Of a stretch of DNA of 64,000 nt, positions 42,259 through 50,956 are shown in pieces; within the stretch, counting starts at the first letter, position 1, and each line of letters begins with the position of its first letter. The DNA is from Variovorax sp. 770b2. GTDB lineage: Bacteria > Pseudomonadota > Gammaproteobacteria > Burkholderiales > Burkholderiaceae_C. The notes beneath the pieces are model-generated. The model had not been told where the DNA came from, ran no database searches, and saw nothing but the letters and a program-made list of their open reading frames with translations. Made by a program: the position numbers and the translations under genes. The DNA lies in the NCBI RefSeq assembly GCF_900115685.1, contig NZ_FOXJ01000001.1, positions 2,947,796-3,011,795 on the forward strand. Reading direction: 5' to 3'.

Positions 42259-43233
42259 ATGCACACGCCCCGCCGCCTGCTTCTTGCCGCCGCACTTTGC
42301 GCCCTCCCTGTTGCGGCCTTCGCGCAGGCGTGGCCCACCGCCAAGCCCATCACGCTGATCGTTCCCTACACGGCCGGCGGCAGCGTGGACGTCAACGCCC
42401 GCCTCGTCGCGCAGCGGCTCGGCGAGCGGCTCAAGCAGTCGGTCGTCATCGACAACGTGAGCGGCGCGGGCGGTGCCATCGGCGTGGCCAAGGCCGTCAA
42501 CGCGACGCCCGACGGCTACACGCTGGTGGTCGGACCGGACAGCGCCATTGCCATCGGCAAGCTGGTGAACCCGACGGCCTTCCGCTTCGATCCGCTGAAA
42601 GACCTGGCACCGGTGGGCCTGCTCAACACCGCGCCGATGGTGCTGGTCGCGCGGCCCGGCCTGGAGGCGCAGACCTTCGCCGATTTCGTGAAGCTCGCCA
42701 AGGCCAAGCCGGGCCAGTACAACTACGCGACGTCGGGCGTGGGCACCGTGCTGCAGCTGGCGATGGAACTGCTCAAGGAGCGCAGCGGCATCTTCGTCAC
42801 GCACGTGCCGTATCGCGGCGGCGCGCAGATCGCCACCGACGTGATCGGCAACCAGGTCGACCTGGCGATGCTGGTGAGCACCAGCGCCATTCCGCATGTG
42901 AACGGCAAGCGCCTGAAGGCGCTGGGCATCACCGGCAACAAGCGCCTGGCCGCGCTGCCCGGCGTGCCCACCTTCGACGAGATGCCGGGCCTGAAGGGCT
43001 ACGACATGGTGAGCTGGACCGGCATCTTCGCGCCCGCGAAAACGCCGCCGGCCGTGGTGGCGCACATCAACCAGGAACTCAACGCGGTGCTGCAGGAAGA
43101 AGGGGTGCGCAACAAGCTGATGGAACAAGGTGCGTTGCCGGGCAGCGGCACGCCGGAATCGTTCGGCAAATTCGTGCAGGCCGAATACGCGCGCAACCAG
43201 AAGATCGTGCAGACCGCCAACATCAAGGAGTGA
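42259..43233 (+). CDS. Bug/TctC-type periplasmic receptor in purine operon
   Basis: A 324-residue Bug-family receptor with signal peptide (LLLAAALCALPVAAFAQ-AWPTAK). Motifs are PITLIVPYTAGGSVDVNARLV, VVIDNVSGAGGAIGVAKAV, PDGYTLVVGPDS and FVTHVPYRGGAQ. It lies 8 bp after the deaminase and 10 bp before the nucleoside hydrolase. Bug proteins usually bind carboxylates, so a nucleoside, nucleobase or degradation product would be unusual; that ligand is inferred only from position. Confidence 0.92.
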   Translation: MHTPRRLLLAAALCALPVAAFAQAWPTAKPITLIVPYTAGGSVDVNARLVAQRLGERLKQSVVIDNVSGAGGAIGVAKAVNATPDGYTLVVGPDSAIAIGKLVNPTAFRFDPLKDLAPVGLLNTAPMVLVARPGLEAQTFADFVKLAKAKPGQYNYATSGVGTVLQLAMELLKERSGIFVTHVPYRGGAQIATDVIGNQVDLAMLVSTSAIPHVNGKRLKALGITGNKRLAALPGVPTFDEMPGLKGYDMVSWTGIFAPAKTPPAVVAHINQELNAVLQEEGVRNKLMEQGALPGSGTPESFGKFVQAEYARNQKIVQTANIKE

Positions 43234-43243
43234 GCGCGTGCCG

Positions 43244-44329
43244 ATGACCAAGACCTTGCTGACCCGCCGCGCACTCGTTGCCGCCGCCGCCAGCCTTGCC
43301 GGCGCAGCCTTCGCGCAAGCCAACTCGCCCGCTGCGCTGGCGCAGGCCCTGGCGGGCACACCGGCCACGCGGCTGCCGCCCGTGTCTGGCAAGCGCCAGG
43401 TCATCATCGACACCGACCCGGGCCAGGACGACGCCATCGCGCTGCTGATGGCGATGGCCGCCACCGATCGGCTCGACATCAAGGCGCTGACCGTGAGCGT
43501 TGGCAACCTGCCGCTCGCCGTGACCGAGAAGAACGCGCGCATCGTGCGCGACTGGGCCAACCGGCCGGAGATTCCGGTCTATGCGGGCTACCCGCGCCCG
43601 CTGGTGCGCGAGCCCATCTTCGCGGACGACGTGCACGGCAAGACCGGCATGGAAGGCCCGGCGCTGCACGAGCCCCGCGGACCGCTCATGCCCACGCATG
43701 CGGTGCAATACCTCGTCGAGACACTGCGCGCCGCGGCGCCCAGGAGCATCACGCTCGTGGGCCTCGGCCCGCTCACCAACTTTGCGGCTGCGCTCAATTC
43801 GGCGCCCGACATCAAGCCGGCGATTGCCGAGATCGTGGTGATGGACGGCTCCTGGGGCGTGGGCGGCAACATCACGCCCGCGGCCACCTTCAATGTCTAT
43901 GCCGACCCGGAAGCGGCTTCGATCGTGTTCCGCAGCGGCGTGCCGGTGACGGCCATGTCGCACGACGCGGCGCGCCGCGTGCTGCTCACGCCCGAGCGCA
44001 TCGTGCCCTTCCGCGCCATGGGCAACAACGCCGGCAAGGTGGTGGCGGACATTTTCGATTCGATGGTGGCCTACGGTGTGCGCCGCCGCGGCGTGGCGGC
44101 CGGCCCGATCTACGACCCGTGCGTCATCGCCTATCTGCTCGCGCCCGAGCTCTTCAAGGGCGCGAAGGTGAGCGTGGACGTGGAGACGAAGGGGGAGTTC
44201 ACGACCGGCGCCACGGTGGTCGACTTTCGCGGCTACAACCGCCGCGCGCCCAATGCGCTGTGGATCAGCGAGGCCGACACCGAAGGCTTCTACGCGCTGC
44301 TGCGCGCGCAGATCGCGCGGCTGCCCTGA
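43244..44329 (+). CDS. Nucleoside hydrolase (IunH family), exported
   Basis: A 361-residue inosine-uridine-preferring nucleoside hydrolase-type enzyme, which splits ribonucleosides to ribose and base. The Ca-binding motif is IIDTDPGQDDAIALLMAMA (Asp56, Asp58, Asp62, Asp63). Other family segments are VYAGYPRPLVRE, HGKTGMEGPAL, ITLVGLGPLTNFAAAL and NITPAATFNVYADPEAA (Asn/Asp). It has an N-terminal export signal with an RR pair (TRRALVAAAASLAGAAFAQ), so it probably acts in the periplasm. GTG 43238 is an alternative start. It is the last gene of the purine operon. Confidence 0.93.
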   Translation: MTKTLLTRRALVAAAASLAGAAFAQANSPAALAQALAGTPATRLPPVSGKRQVIIDTDPGQDDAIALLMAMAATDRLDIKALTVSVGNLPLAVTEKNARIVRDWANRPEIPVYAGYPRPLVREPIFADDVHGKTGMEGPALHEPRGPLMPTHAVQYLVETLRAAAPRSITLVGLGPLTNFAAALNSAPDIKPAIAEIVVMDGSWGVGGNITPAATFNVYADPEAASIVFRSGVPVTAMSHDAARRVLLTPERIVPFRAMGNNAGKVVADIFDSMVAYGVRRRGVAAGPIYDPCVIAYLLAPELFKGAKVSVDVETKGEFTTGATVVDFRGYNRRAPNALWISEADTEGFYALLRAQIARLP

Positions 44330-44338
44330 ACGCGGGGC

Positions 44339-44791
44339 TCAACCGGTCTTTTCGTCTTCGGCCGGCCAGTCGCGGATGTAGGCCTTGAGCATCTTGTTCT
44401 CGAAGTTCTGGCTGTCCACCACGGCCTTGGCCACGTCGTAGAAGCTGATCACGCCCATCAGCATGCGCTTGTCCATCACGGGCATGTAGCGCGCGTGGCG
44501 CTCCAGCATGATGCGGCGGATTTCGTCCAGGTCGGTTTCCAGCGTGCAGGTGACGGGGGCGTCGTCCATGGCCTTGCGCACCAGCGTGGTCCCCACCTCG
44601 CCGCCGTTGCCCACGATGGCCACGATCACTTCCCGGAAGGTGAGCATGCCCACCAGGTCGCCATGCTCCATGACCACCAGGGAGCCGATGTCCTTTTCCG
44701 CCATCGTGGTGGCGGCCTCTGCCAGCAGGTCGTCTGGCGTGATGGTGAAGAGCGTGTTGCCCTTGACGCGAAGGATGTCGCTGACTTTCAT
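44339..44791 (-). CDS. CBS-domain pair protein
   Basis: A 150-residue protein consisting of two CBS domains: ILRVKGNTLFTITPDDLLAEAATTMAEKDIGSLVVMEHGDLVGMLTFREVI, then the second from TCTLETDLDEIRRIMLERHARYMPVMDKRMLMGVISFYDVAKAVV. CBS pairs bind adenine nucleotides and act as energy or redox sensors. No attached enzyme domain. A GAGGAG ribosome-binding site fixes the start at MKVSDIL. It is convergent with the nucleoside hydrolase and divergent from metY. Confidence 0.93.
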   Translation of the reverse strand: MKVSDILRVKGNTLFTITPDDLLAEAATTMAEKDIGSLVVMEHGDLVGMLTFREVIVAIVGNGGEVGTTLVRKAMDDAPVTCTLETDLDEIRRIMLERHARYMPVMDKRMLMGVISFYDVAKAVVDSQNFENKMLKAYIRDWPAEDEKTG

Positions 44792-44943
44792 CGTGTGCTC
44801 CTCTCGGACTCTCGAACTCTCTTGCTGGGCGGTGTGCCGATTTGAATATAGCCCACAATCGACGCCGACCTGAACGCCCCTGTCGCCCACGCATGCTTTG
44901 CAGACGTAACGGGGCATTGCGAAGAGACAACAGAAAGGCCCTC

Positions 44944-46254
44944 ATGCCCGGCTATTCCGACCCCGGTTTCGACACCCTCGCGCTGCACGCCGGCGCCTCG
45001 CCCGACCCCGCCACCGGCGCACGGGCGGTGCCGATCCACCTGACCACCTCCTTCGTCTTCGAGTCCAGCGACCATGCGGCCGCGCTGTTCAACCTGGAGC
45101 GCGCGGGCCACGTGTATTCGCGCATCAGCAACCCGACCAACGCGGTGCTGGAGCAGCGGGTGTCGGCGCTGGAAGGCGGCATCGGCGCCATCGCCACCGC
45201 GAGCGGACAGGCGGCGCTGCACCTGTCGATCGCCACGCTGATGGGCGCGGGCTCGCACATCGTGGCGAGCACGGCGCTCTACGGCGGCTCGCAGAACCTG
45301 CTGCACTACACCATGCGCCGCTTCGGCATAGCGACCACGTTCGTGAAGCCCGGCGACCTGGACGGCTGGCGCGCCGCGGTGCGGCCCGAGACCAAGCTCT
45401 TCTTCGGCGAGACCGTGGGCAACCCCGGACTGGACGTGCTCGACATCCCGGCCGTGAGCGACATCGCGCACGAAGCCGGCGTGCCGCTGCTGGTCGACTC
45501 GACCCTCACCTCGCCCTACCTCATCAAGCCCTTCGACTGGGGCGCCGACCTGGTCTATCACTCGGCGACCAAGTTCCTCTCGGGCCACGGCACGGTGATC
45601 GGCGGGATCGTGGTGGATGGCGGCAGTTTCGACTGGGAGAAGTCGGGCAGGTTCGCCGAACTCACCGAGGCCTACGACGGCTTCCACAACATGGTGTTCA
45701 GCGAAGAGAGCACCGTCGGCGCCTTCCTGCTGCGCGCGCGCCGCGAAGGCCTTCGCGACTTCGGCGCCTCGATGAGCCCGCACACCGCGTGGCTCATCCT
45801 GCAGGGCATCGAGACGCTGCCGCTGCGCATGGAGCGGCACATCGACAACACGCAGAAGGTGGTGGAGTTTCTCGCGAGCCATCCGTTCGTCTCGCGCGTG
45901 GGGCATCCGCTGATCGAATCGCACCCGAGCCATGCGCTCGCGAAGAAGCTGCTGCGCCACGGCGCGCGCGGCGCGGGCGCGGTGTTCAGCTTCGACATCA
46001 AGGGCAGCCGCGCGCAGGGCAAGGCCTTCATCGAGGCGCTCAAGCTCTTCAGCCACCTGGCCAACGTGGGCGACTGCCGCAGCCTGGTGATCCATCCGGC
46101 GAGCACCACGCACTTCCGCATGACCGACGAGGCGCTGGCGGGCGCGGGCATCTCGCAGGGAACGATTCGCCTGTCGATCGGGCTGGAAGACCCGGCCGAC
46201 CTGATCGACGACTTGAAGCGCGCCCTGAAGGCCGCGGAAAAGGCGGGGGCCTGA
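44944..46254 (+). CDS. metY: O-acetylhomoserine sulfhydrylase-type enzyme
   Basis: A 436-residue PLP-dependent Cys/Met-metabolism enzyme of the MetY type, which makes homocysteine from O-acetylhomoserine and sulfide. It begins DTLALHAGASPDPATGARAVPIHLTTSFVF and contains YSRISNPTNAVLEQRVSALEGG, the substrate loop NPGLDVLDIPAVSDIAH and the PLP-lysine site YHSATKFLSGHGTVIGG. The long central insertion with ESTVGAFLLRARREGLRDFGASMSPH is characteristic of MetY rather than MetB/MetC. I saw no SAM riboswitch upstream. It is followed one base later by an alpha/beta hydrolase. Confidence 0.93.
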   Translation: MPGYSDPGFDTLALHAGASPDPATGARAVPIHLTTSFVFESSDHAAALFNLERAGHVYSRISNPTNAVLEQRVSALEGGIGAIATASGQAALHLSIATLMGAGSHIVASTALYGGSQNLLHYTMRRFGIATTFVKPGDLDGWRAAVRPETKLFFGETVGNPGLDVLDIPAVSDIAHEAGVPLLVDSTLTSPYLIKPFDWGADLVYHSATKFLSGHGTVIGGIVVDGGSFDWEKSGRFAELTEAYDGFHNMVFSEESTVGAFLLRARREGLRDFGASMSPHTAWLILQGIETLPLRMERHIDNTQKVVEFLASHPFVSRVGHPLIESHPSHALAKKLLRHGARGAGAVFSFDIKGSRAQGKAFIEALKLFSHLANVGDCRSLVIHPASTTHFRMTDEALAGAGISQGTIRLSIGLEDPADLIDDLKRALKAAEKAGA

Positions 46255-46255
46255 C

Positions 46256-47071
46256 ATGCACTACACCGTCAACGGCCACACCACCTACTGCTACACCGGC
46301 GGCAAGCCCTTCGATGCGGCCAGACCCACGGTCGTGTTCATCCACGGCGTGCTCAACGACCACAGCGTGTGGATCCTGCAGAGCCGCTGGTTCGCCAACC
46401 ATGGCTGGAACGTGCTGGCGGTCGACCTGCCGGGCCACTGCAAGAGCGAAGGCCCGCCGCCCGCGAGCGTGCAGGAGGCGGCGCAGTTCGTCATCGCGCT
46501 GCTCGACGCGGCCGGCGTGCCGAAGGCCGCGCTGGTGGGCCACAGCTTCGGCTCGCTGATCGCGCTCGAAGCGGCCTCGCGCGCACCCGATCGCGTGACG
46601 CACCTGGCGCTGGTCGGCACGGCCTATCCGATGGTGGTGTCGCCCGCACTGCTGGAGGGCGCGCTCAACGATCCGCAGCGCGCGATCGCGATGGTCAACA
46701 CCTTCTCGCATTCGCTGCTCGCACCGCCGCCCTCCTCGCTGGGCCCCGGCACCTGGCTCTACGGCAGCTCGCGCGCGCTCATGCGCCGCGTGCTGGCGAG
46801 CAACCGCGCGCACAACGTGTTCCACATCGGCTTCAAGGCCTGCAACGACTACGCGAACGGCGAGGCCGCGATCGAAGCGGTGCAGTGCCCGGTGCTGTTC
46901 CTGCTCGGCGATGCCGACCAGATGACCCCGCCGCGCGCCACCAAGGCGCTGGTCGGCAAGGCGCGCCACGCGAAGGTGGTGACGGTGCATGCCGGACACT
47001 CGCTGATGAGCGAGGCGCCGGACGAGACGCTGTTCGCGCTGCGCGATTTCCTCGGCACGCAGGCGAACTGA
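46256..47071 (+). CDS. Alpha/beta hydrolase
   Basis: A 271-residue cytoplasmic alpha/beta hydrolase. Oxyanion segment VVFIHGVLNDHSVWILQSRWFANHGWNVLAVDLPGHCKSEG; nucleophile elbow ALVGHSFGSLIALEAA (Ser); Asp in LFLLGDADQMTPP; His in VTVHAGHSLMSEAP. It starts a single base after the metY stop, so it is co-transcribed. A promiscuous esterase or thioesterase is likely; a role in methionine metabolism is not evident. A CCGGC/GCCGG hairpin (47073-47088) without T-run separates it from the convergent Bug gene. Confidence 0.92.
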   Translation: MHYTVNGHTTYCYTGGKPFDAARPTVVFIHGVLNDHSVWILQSRWFANHGWNVLAVDLPGHCKSEGPPPASVQEAAQFVIALLDAAGVPKAALVGHSFGSLIALEAASRAPDRVTHLALVGTAYPMVVSPALLEGALNDPQRAIAMVNTFSHSLLAPPPSSLGPGTWLYGSSRALMRRVLASNRAHNVFHIGFKACNDYANGEAAIEAVQCPVLFLLGDADQMTPPRATKALVGKARHAKVVTVHAGHSLMSEAPDETLFALRDFLGTQAN

Positions 47072-47092
47072 ACCGGCCGGCTCGCCGGCGGA

Positions 47093-48106
47093 CTACTCGT
47101 TCGCGACGATGCCCGCGCGGTACGCCAGCGCGCGGTAGCGCGGAATCTCCGCCTCGACCTGCCGCAGGAAGCTGGCCGCGCCGACCATCGTCGGCTCGAT
47201 GCCCTGTGCGCGCAGCTGCGCCTGCAGTGCAGGGCCAGCCAACGCCTCCACGAGGGCGCGCGTCAGCGTGGCGAGCACCGGCGCGGGCGTGCGCGGCGGT
47301 GCGGCGAGGCCGTACCAGGCGTCGAAGCTGGCCTCGGGCAGCCCCTGCTCGGCCAACGTGCGCACGCCGGGCAGGAGGCCCGAGCGCGCGGCGCCCACGA
47401 TGCCCAGCGCGCGCAACTTGCCAGAGCGCACATGGGGCGCGACCGAGGCCACGGTGTCGATGCCCATCTCGACCTCCCCGCCCATCACCGCCACCAGCGC
47501 CTGGCTGCTGCCCCGGTACGCGATGTCCTGCAGCCGGATGCCCGCGGCCAGCGCGAACAGTTCGCCCGTGAGGTGCGAGCCCGATGCGTTGCCGAACGTG
47601 GCGTAGCGGACGCGCCCGGGACGCGCCTTTGCCGCATCGATCAGTTCGGGCAACGAACGCCACGGCGTGCCGCTGCCCGCGACCAGCACCAGCGGCACCC
47701 GCGCGACGATGGCGATGGGCGCCAGGTCGCGCGACGGGCGGTAGGCACGGGCGGCGCGCAGTGCCGGATTCACGCTGTAGCTGGTGGAGCCCGCCAGCAG
47801 CAGCGTGTAGCCGTCGGGCCCGGCGCGGGCCACGATCCCGGTGCCGATGAGGGTGGAGGCGCCGGGCCTGTTGTCGATCACGACGGGCTGGCCGAGGTGC
47901 TGCGACAGGGCCTGGCCGATCATCCGCGCCACGATGTCCGTGCCGCCGCCGGCCGCGAAGGGGACGACGAGGCGGATCGGCTTCTGCGGCCAGGCCTCTT
48001 GCGCCGTCACCGCTGAATGCGCCGCCAACGCCGCGCCCGAAACTCCGCAGAGCAGCACCCGGCGCGAGATGCCGGAGGCGGTCTGTTTCAAGGCATGCGC
48101 GGGCAC
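47093..48106 (-). CDS. Bug/TctC-type periplasmic receptor
   Basis: A 337-residue Bug-family receptor. Its signal region GISRRVLLCGVSGAALAAHSAVTAQ carries a double arginine and may be Tat-type. Motifs: PIRLVVPFAAGGGTDIVARMI, VVIDNRPGASTLIGTGIVA, PDGYTLLLAGST, YATFGNASGSHLTGELF and DIAYRGSSQA. No transport or catabolic partner is adjacent; the next genes on the same strand encode a Rossmann protein and a thioredoxin. Ligand unknown. It is the fourth Bug receptor in the window. Confidence 0.92.
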   Translation of the reverse strand: MPAHALKQTASGISRRVLLCGVSGAALAAHSAVTAQEAWPQKPIRLVVPFAAGGGTDIVARMIGQALSQHLGQPVVIDNRPGASTLIGTGIVARAGPDGYTLLLAGSTSYSVNPALRAARAYRPSRDLAPIAIVARVPLVLVAGSGTPWRSLPELIDAAKARPGRVRYATFGNASGSHLTGELFALAAGIRLQDIAYRGSSQALVAVMGGEVEMGIDTVASVAPHVRSGKLRALGIVGAARSGLLPGVRTLAEQGLPEASFDAWYGLAAPPRTPAPVLATLTRALVEALAGPALQAQLRAQGIEPTMVGAASFLRQVEAEIPRYRALAYRAGIVANE

Positions 48107-48158
48107 GGAGAACGAGAGGCGAGGCCGGTCGCGAGGGTCGGTCGCGAGGGACGATCGA

Positions 48159-48821
48159 TCAACGCAGCGCGTTGATGTCCGCCGGGTCCAGCAGCACCTT
48201 CGGCGCGCCGCCGCGTGCCACGGCCAGCATGGCCAGGCCGATCTGCTCGGAGGTCGTCACCTTGTCGGGCCAGAGCCGGTAGGCCAGGCTCAGCAGCGGC
48301 GAGATCACCATGTAGACGCTGTGGTACAGCGGCGTCTTGGAACGCGCGCCATGCAGCGGCTGGATGATGCCGGGGCGGAACATGTAGGCCGCCTTGAACG
48401 GCAGGCGCAGCAGGGCATTTTCGGTCGCGCCCTTCACCCTTGCCCACATGCTGCTGCCGCGCTCGCTGCTGTCGGTGCCGGAGCCCGTTACGTAGGTGAA
48501 TGTCATGCCCGGGTTGAGCCGCGCGAGCACGGTGGCCGCGGCCATCGTGAGGTCGTAGGTGACGCGGCGGTAGTCGTCTTCCTTCATGCCGACCGACGAC
48601 ACGCCCAGGCAGAAGAAGCAAGCGTCGAAGCCCTGCAGCTGCGGCTCGACGGCCGTGTAGTCGTACATGTCCTTCACGACCAGCTCCTGCAGCTTCGCGT
48701 GCTGCTGCCCGGTGGCATTGCGCCCGACCGCGACGACGCGTTCCACGTCGGGGGCCAGAAGGCACTCGCGCAGCACGCCCTGGCCCACCATGCCGGTGGC
48801 GCCGAAGATCAGGATGTTCAT
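48159..48821 (-). CDS. NAD(P)-binding Rossmann protein (HTATIP2-like)
   Basis: A 220-residue short-chain-like NAD(P)-binding protein. The dinucleotide site is MNILIFGATGMVGQGVLRECLLAPDVERVVAVGR (GATGxxG). It then has FDACFFCLGVSSVGMKEDDYRRVTYDLTMAA and YVTGSGTDSSERGSSMWARVKGATENALL, giving an atypical active region, and FRPGIIQPLHG. The pattern resembles the NAD(P)H-binding HTATIP2/TIP30-type and oxidoreductase-like epimerase group. Function unknown. It is downstream of the thioredoxin by 15 bp. Confidence 0.88.
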   Translation of the reverse strand: MNILIFGATGMVGQGVLRECLLAPDVERVVAVGRNATGQQHAKLQELVVKDMYDYTAVEPQLQGFDACFFCLGVSSVGMKEDDYRRVTYDLTMAAATVLARLNPGMTFTYVTGSGTDSSERGSSMWARVKGATENALLRLPFKAAYMFRPGIIQPLHGARSKTPLYHSVYMVISPLLSLAYRLWPDKVTTSEQIGLAMLAVARGGAPKVLLDPADINALR

Positions 48822-48836
48822 GGGAGGAAGGTCCGG

Positions 48837-49220
48837 TTAAACCGAGAACGTCGCCGGCTTCTTGTTCAGCACGGCAAGGAGCAGATCGACGTCCAGGCTC
48901 GATGGCTGCGGCGGCTGCAGGGCGCCGAGCATGCGCGACAGCGTTTCGGCATGCGGCAGCAGCGGGCCCAGGAAACGCGTGCCGTCGGCACCGGCGACCA
49001 GGAGCGTGGGGAAGGTCTCCACGTCGAACCCGTCGGCGATGTCGGCGTGGTCCTCGATGTCGACCCAGCCGAAGCGCAGCTGCGGATGCGCGCGCGCCAC
49101 CTGCTCGAACAGCGGCCGGTAGTCGCGGCAGGTGCCGCACCATTCGGCGCACAGGCACACGACCCACAGCGCATCGCTGGCCGGATCGGTGGAATCGGTG
49201 GTGGCGGGCAGAGCGCTCAA
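48837..49220 (-). CDS. Thioredoxin-family protein, start uncertain
   Basis: A thioredoxin-fold protein with active site WCGTC in LWVVCLCAEWCGTCRDYRPLFEQVARAHPQLRFGWVDIEDH, then the cis-Pro segment FDVETFPTLLVAGADGTRFLGPLLP. From a possible TTG at 49220 it is about 127 residues. No ATG or GTG with a ribosome-binding site is in frame between the fold and the divergent DUF962 gene, so the start is a guess. It probably acts as a disulfide reductase in the cytoplasm. The C terminus (DVDLLLAVLNKKPATFSV) is family-like. Confidence 0.8.
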   Translation of the reverse strand: MSALPATTDSTDPASDALWVVCLCAEWCGTCRDYRPLFEQVARAHPQLRFGWVDIEDHADIADGFDVETFPTLLVAGADGTRFLGPLLPHAETLSRMLGALQPPQPSSLDVDLLLAVLNKKPATFSV

Positions 49221-49331
49221 GGCTGATGCGTCGGTGGTGTGAAAGGGGGACCGGGGTGGTGCGGCCGCAAGGTCGTGGCTATTATGGACAAAGCCCACAC
49301 AAGGCGCACCAGCGCCCAGGAGACCCGCACG

Positions 49332-49670
49332 ATGAACACCACGACTGCCCCGGAATCTGCCGTCGATCCGCGCCGTTTCAAGAGCTTCGCGCAGTTCTAC
49401 CCGTTCTACCTGACCGAGCACGCCAACCGCACCTGCCGGCGCCTGCACTTCGCGGGCTCCACGCTGTCGCTGCTGTGCCTCGTGGCGCTGGTGGTCACGC
49501 TCAACCCGCTCTGGCTGCTGGCGGGGGTGCTGGTGGGCTATGCCTTCGCCTGGGTCGGGCACTTCGGCTTCGAGAAGAACAAGCCCGCCTCGTTCAAGCG
49601 GCCGCTCTATTCCTTCATGGGCGACTGGGCGATGTACCGCGACATCTGGCTGGGCAAGGTGAAGATCTAG
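49332..49670 (+). CDS. DUF962 / Mpo1-like membrane protein
   Basis: A 112-residue DUF962 (Mpo1-like) protein, related to yeast Mpo1, a 2-hydroxy fatty acid dioxygenase. Conserved histidines are in YPFYLTEHANRTCRRLHFAGSTLSLLCL and in the AFAWVGHFGFEKNKPASFKRPLYSFMGDWAMY block, around two hydrophobic helices. The start at 49332 follows CAGGAG. Function in bacteria has not been widely established; lipid alpha-oxidation is possible by homology. Confidence 0.9.
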   Translation: MNTTTAPESAVDPRRFKSFAQFYPFYLTEHANRTCRRLHFAGSTLSLLCLVALVVTLNPLWLLAGVLVGYAFAWVGHFGFEKNKPASFKRPLYSFMGDWAMYRDIWLGKVKI

Positions 49671-49677
49671 CTGCTGC

Positions 49678-50877
49678 TTAGATCAGCAGCACGTCGCCCA
49701 GGCGCAGCGACCGCAGCGGGCCCTTCTGCCAGAGGTCTTCGAGCGGCTCGGCCTGCGGCATCAGGAGTTCCTTGAGCAGCGGCTCGATGGATGTCGAGGG
49801 GTCGGCCAGCAGCACGTAGCGCGGATCCTCGTCGGCGGGCTCCTCGGCCAGCGGCGCGATCCAGTCGAGCGCGACCAGCGTCTCGAGCACCGGCGCGAGC
49901 TGCAGCGCATCGACCCGCATGCGCGTCACCAGCTCGCCCGCGCCCATGCCCTTGGCCGGCGTGGCCTGCGCGCGCGCCAGGTGCTGCAGCGTTTCCATGG
50001 CCAGTTGCAGCGGCCAGCCGGCCGCGCCGCCGCGCCGCGCCACGCCCGTGAGCAGGCTCGGCAGGTAGGCCGCGATGACCGCGCCGAGCAGCACGATCAC
50101 CCAGGCCACGTAGATCCACACCAGGAGGATCGGGAAGGTCGCGAACGCGCCATACAACACCGAGTAGGTCGGCACCAGGCTCAGGTAGTAGGCCAGCACC
50201 CGCTTGGCGATCTCGATGGCCGCCGCCACGAAGAGCCCCCCGGCCCAGGCGTGCGACCAGCGCACATTGGTGTTCGGCACATAGTGGTAGAGCGAGGCCA
50301 TGCCCACCGCCAGCAGCACGAATTCGAAGGTGTCGAAGAACAGCTTGACCATGCCGCGCCCCACCACGTCGCTCGTGGCCGAGACCACGTAGGAGGTGGT
50401 CGACAAACTCACCGCGAGGATGACCGGCCCGAGCGTGATCGCCGCCCAGTAGATCAGCACCCGCTGCGCGAAGGGCCGCGGCGTTCGCACGCGCCAGATG
50501 TTGTTGAGCGTCTTGTCGATCGTGAGGATCAGCGCGATGGCGGTGATCAGCAGCACGATCAGGCCCGCGATCCCGAGGCCGCTCGCCTTGCTCGCGAACT
50601 GGTTCAGGTAGCCGAGCACCTGGCGCGCGATGTTGTCGGGGATCAGGCTCTCGATGAGCCAGCGCTGCAGGCGGCCCTGCATCTTGGCGAACATGGGGAA
50701 CACGGTGAAGAGGGCCAGCGCCACCGTGAAGAACGGGACCATCGCGATGGTGGTCGTGAAGGTCAGGCTGCTGGCCGTCAGCCCGAGGCGGTCTTCACGG
50801 AAACGCTCCCCCAGCACCGCTGCGGTGTTGCGCCACGGAAAGCGTGAAAGATCCCTCCAGAGTTGCCGGCGATTCAT
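49678..50877 (-). CDS. YihY family inner-membrane protein
   Basis: A 399-residue YihY/UPF0761-type inner-membrane protein, often mislabelled ribonuclease BN. It has about six transmembrane helices. Strings: LGLTASSLTFTTTIAMVPFFTVALALFTVFP, LGIAGLIVLLITAIALILTIDKTLNNIWRV, HAWAGGLFVAAAIEIAKRVLAYYLSLVPTYSVLYGAFATFPILLVWIYVAWVIVLLGAVIAAYLP. A soluble C-terminal domain of about 100 residues (winged-helix-like) follows. Function unknown. ATG 50889 is a possible earlier start. Confidence 0.93.
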   Translation of the reverse strand: MNRRQLWRDLSRFPWRNTAAVLGERFREDRLGLTASSLTFTTTIAMVPFFTVALALFTVFPMFAKMQGRLQRWLIESLIPDNIARQVLGYLNQFASKASGLGIAGLIVLLITAIALILTIDKTLNNIWRVRTPRPFAQRVLIYWAAITLGPVILAVSLSTTSYVVSATSDVVGRGMVKLFFDTFEFVLLAVGMASLYHYVPNTNVRWSHAWAGGLFVAAAIEIAKRVLAYYLSLVPTYSVLYGAFATFPILLVWIYVAWVIVLLGAVIAAYLPSLLTGVARRGGAAGWPLQLAMETLQHLARAQATPAKGMGAGELVTRMRVDALQLAPVLETLVALDWIAPLAEEPADEDPRYVLLADPSTSIEPLLKELLMPQAEPLEDLWQKGPLRSLRLGDVLLI

Positions 50878-50956
50878 GGCGGCTATCATGCCATCCGCCC
50901 TTTTCGGGGCGCTCGCCGCCCTTCGCGCAGTGCCCTCCCTCCTTTCGCAGCCCACC

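Noticed and set aside
44792-44943. SAM riboswitch before metY
   Set aside because: I saw no SAM-I or SAM-II conserved core in the 150-bp leader. The gene may be regulated another way.
47073-47088. Bidirectional terminator between hydrolase and Bug gene
   Set aside because: Short CCGGC/GCCGG stem without a T-run; such hairpins occur by chance at this GC content.
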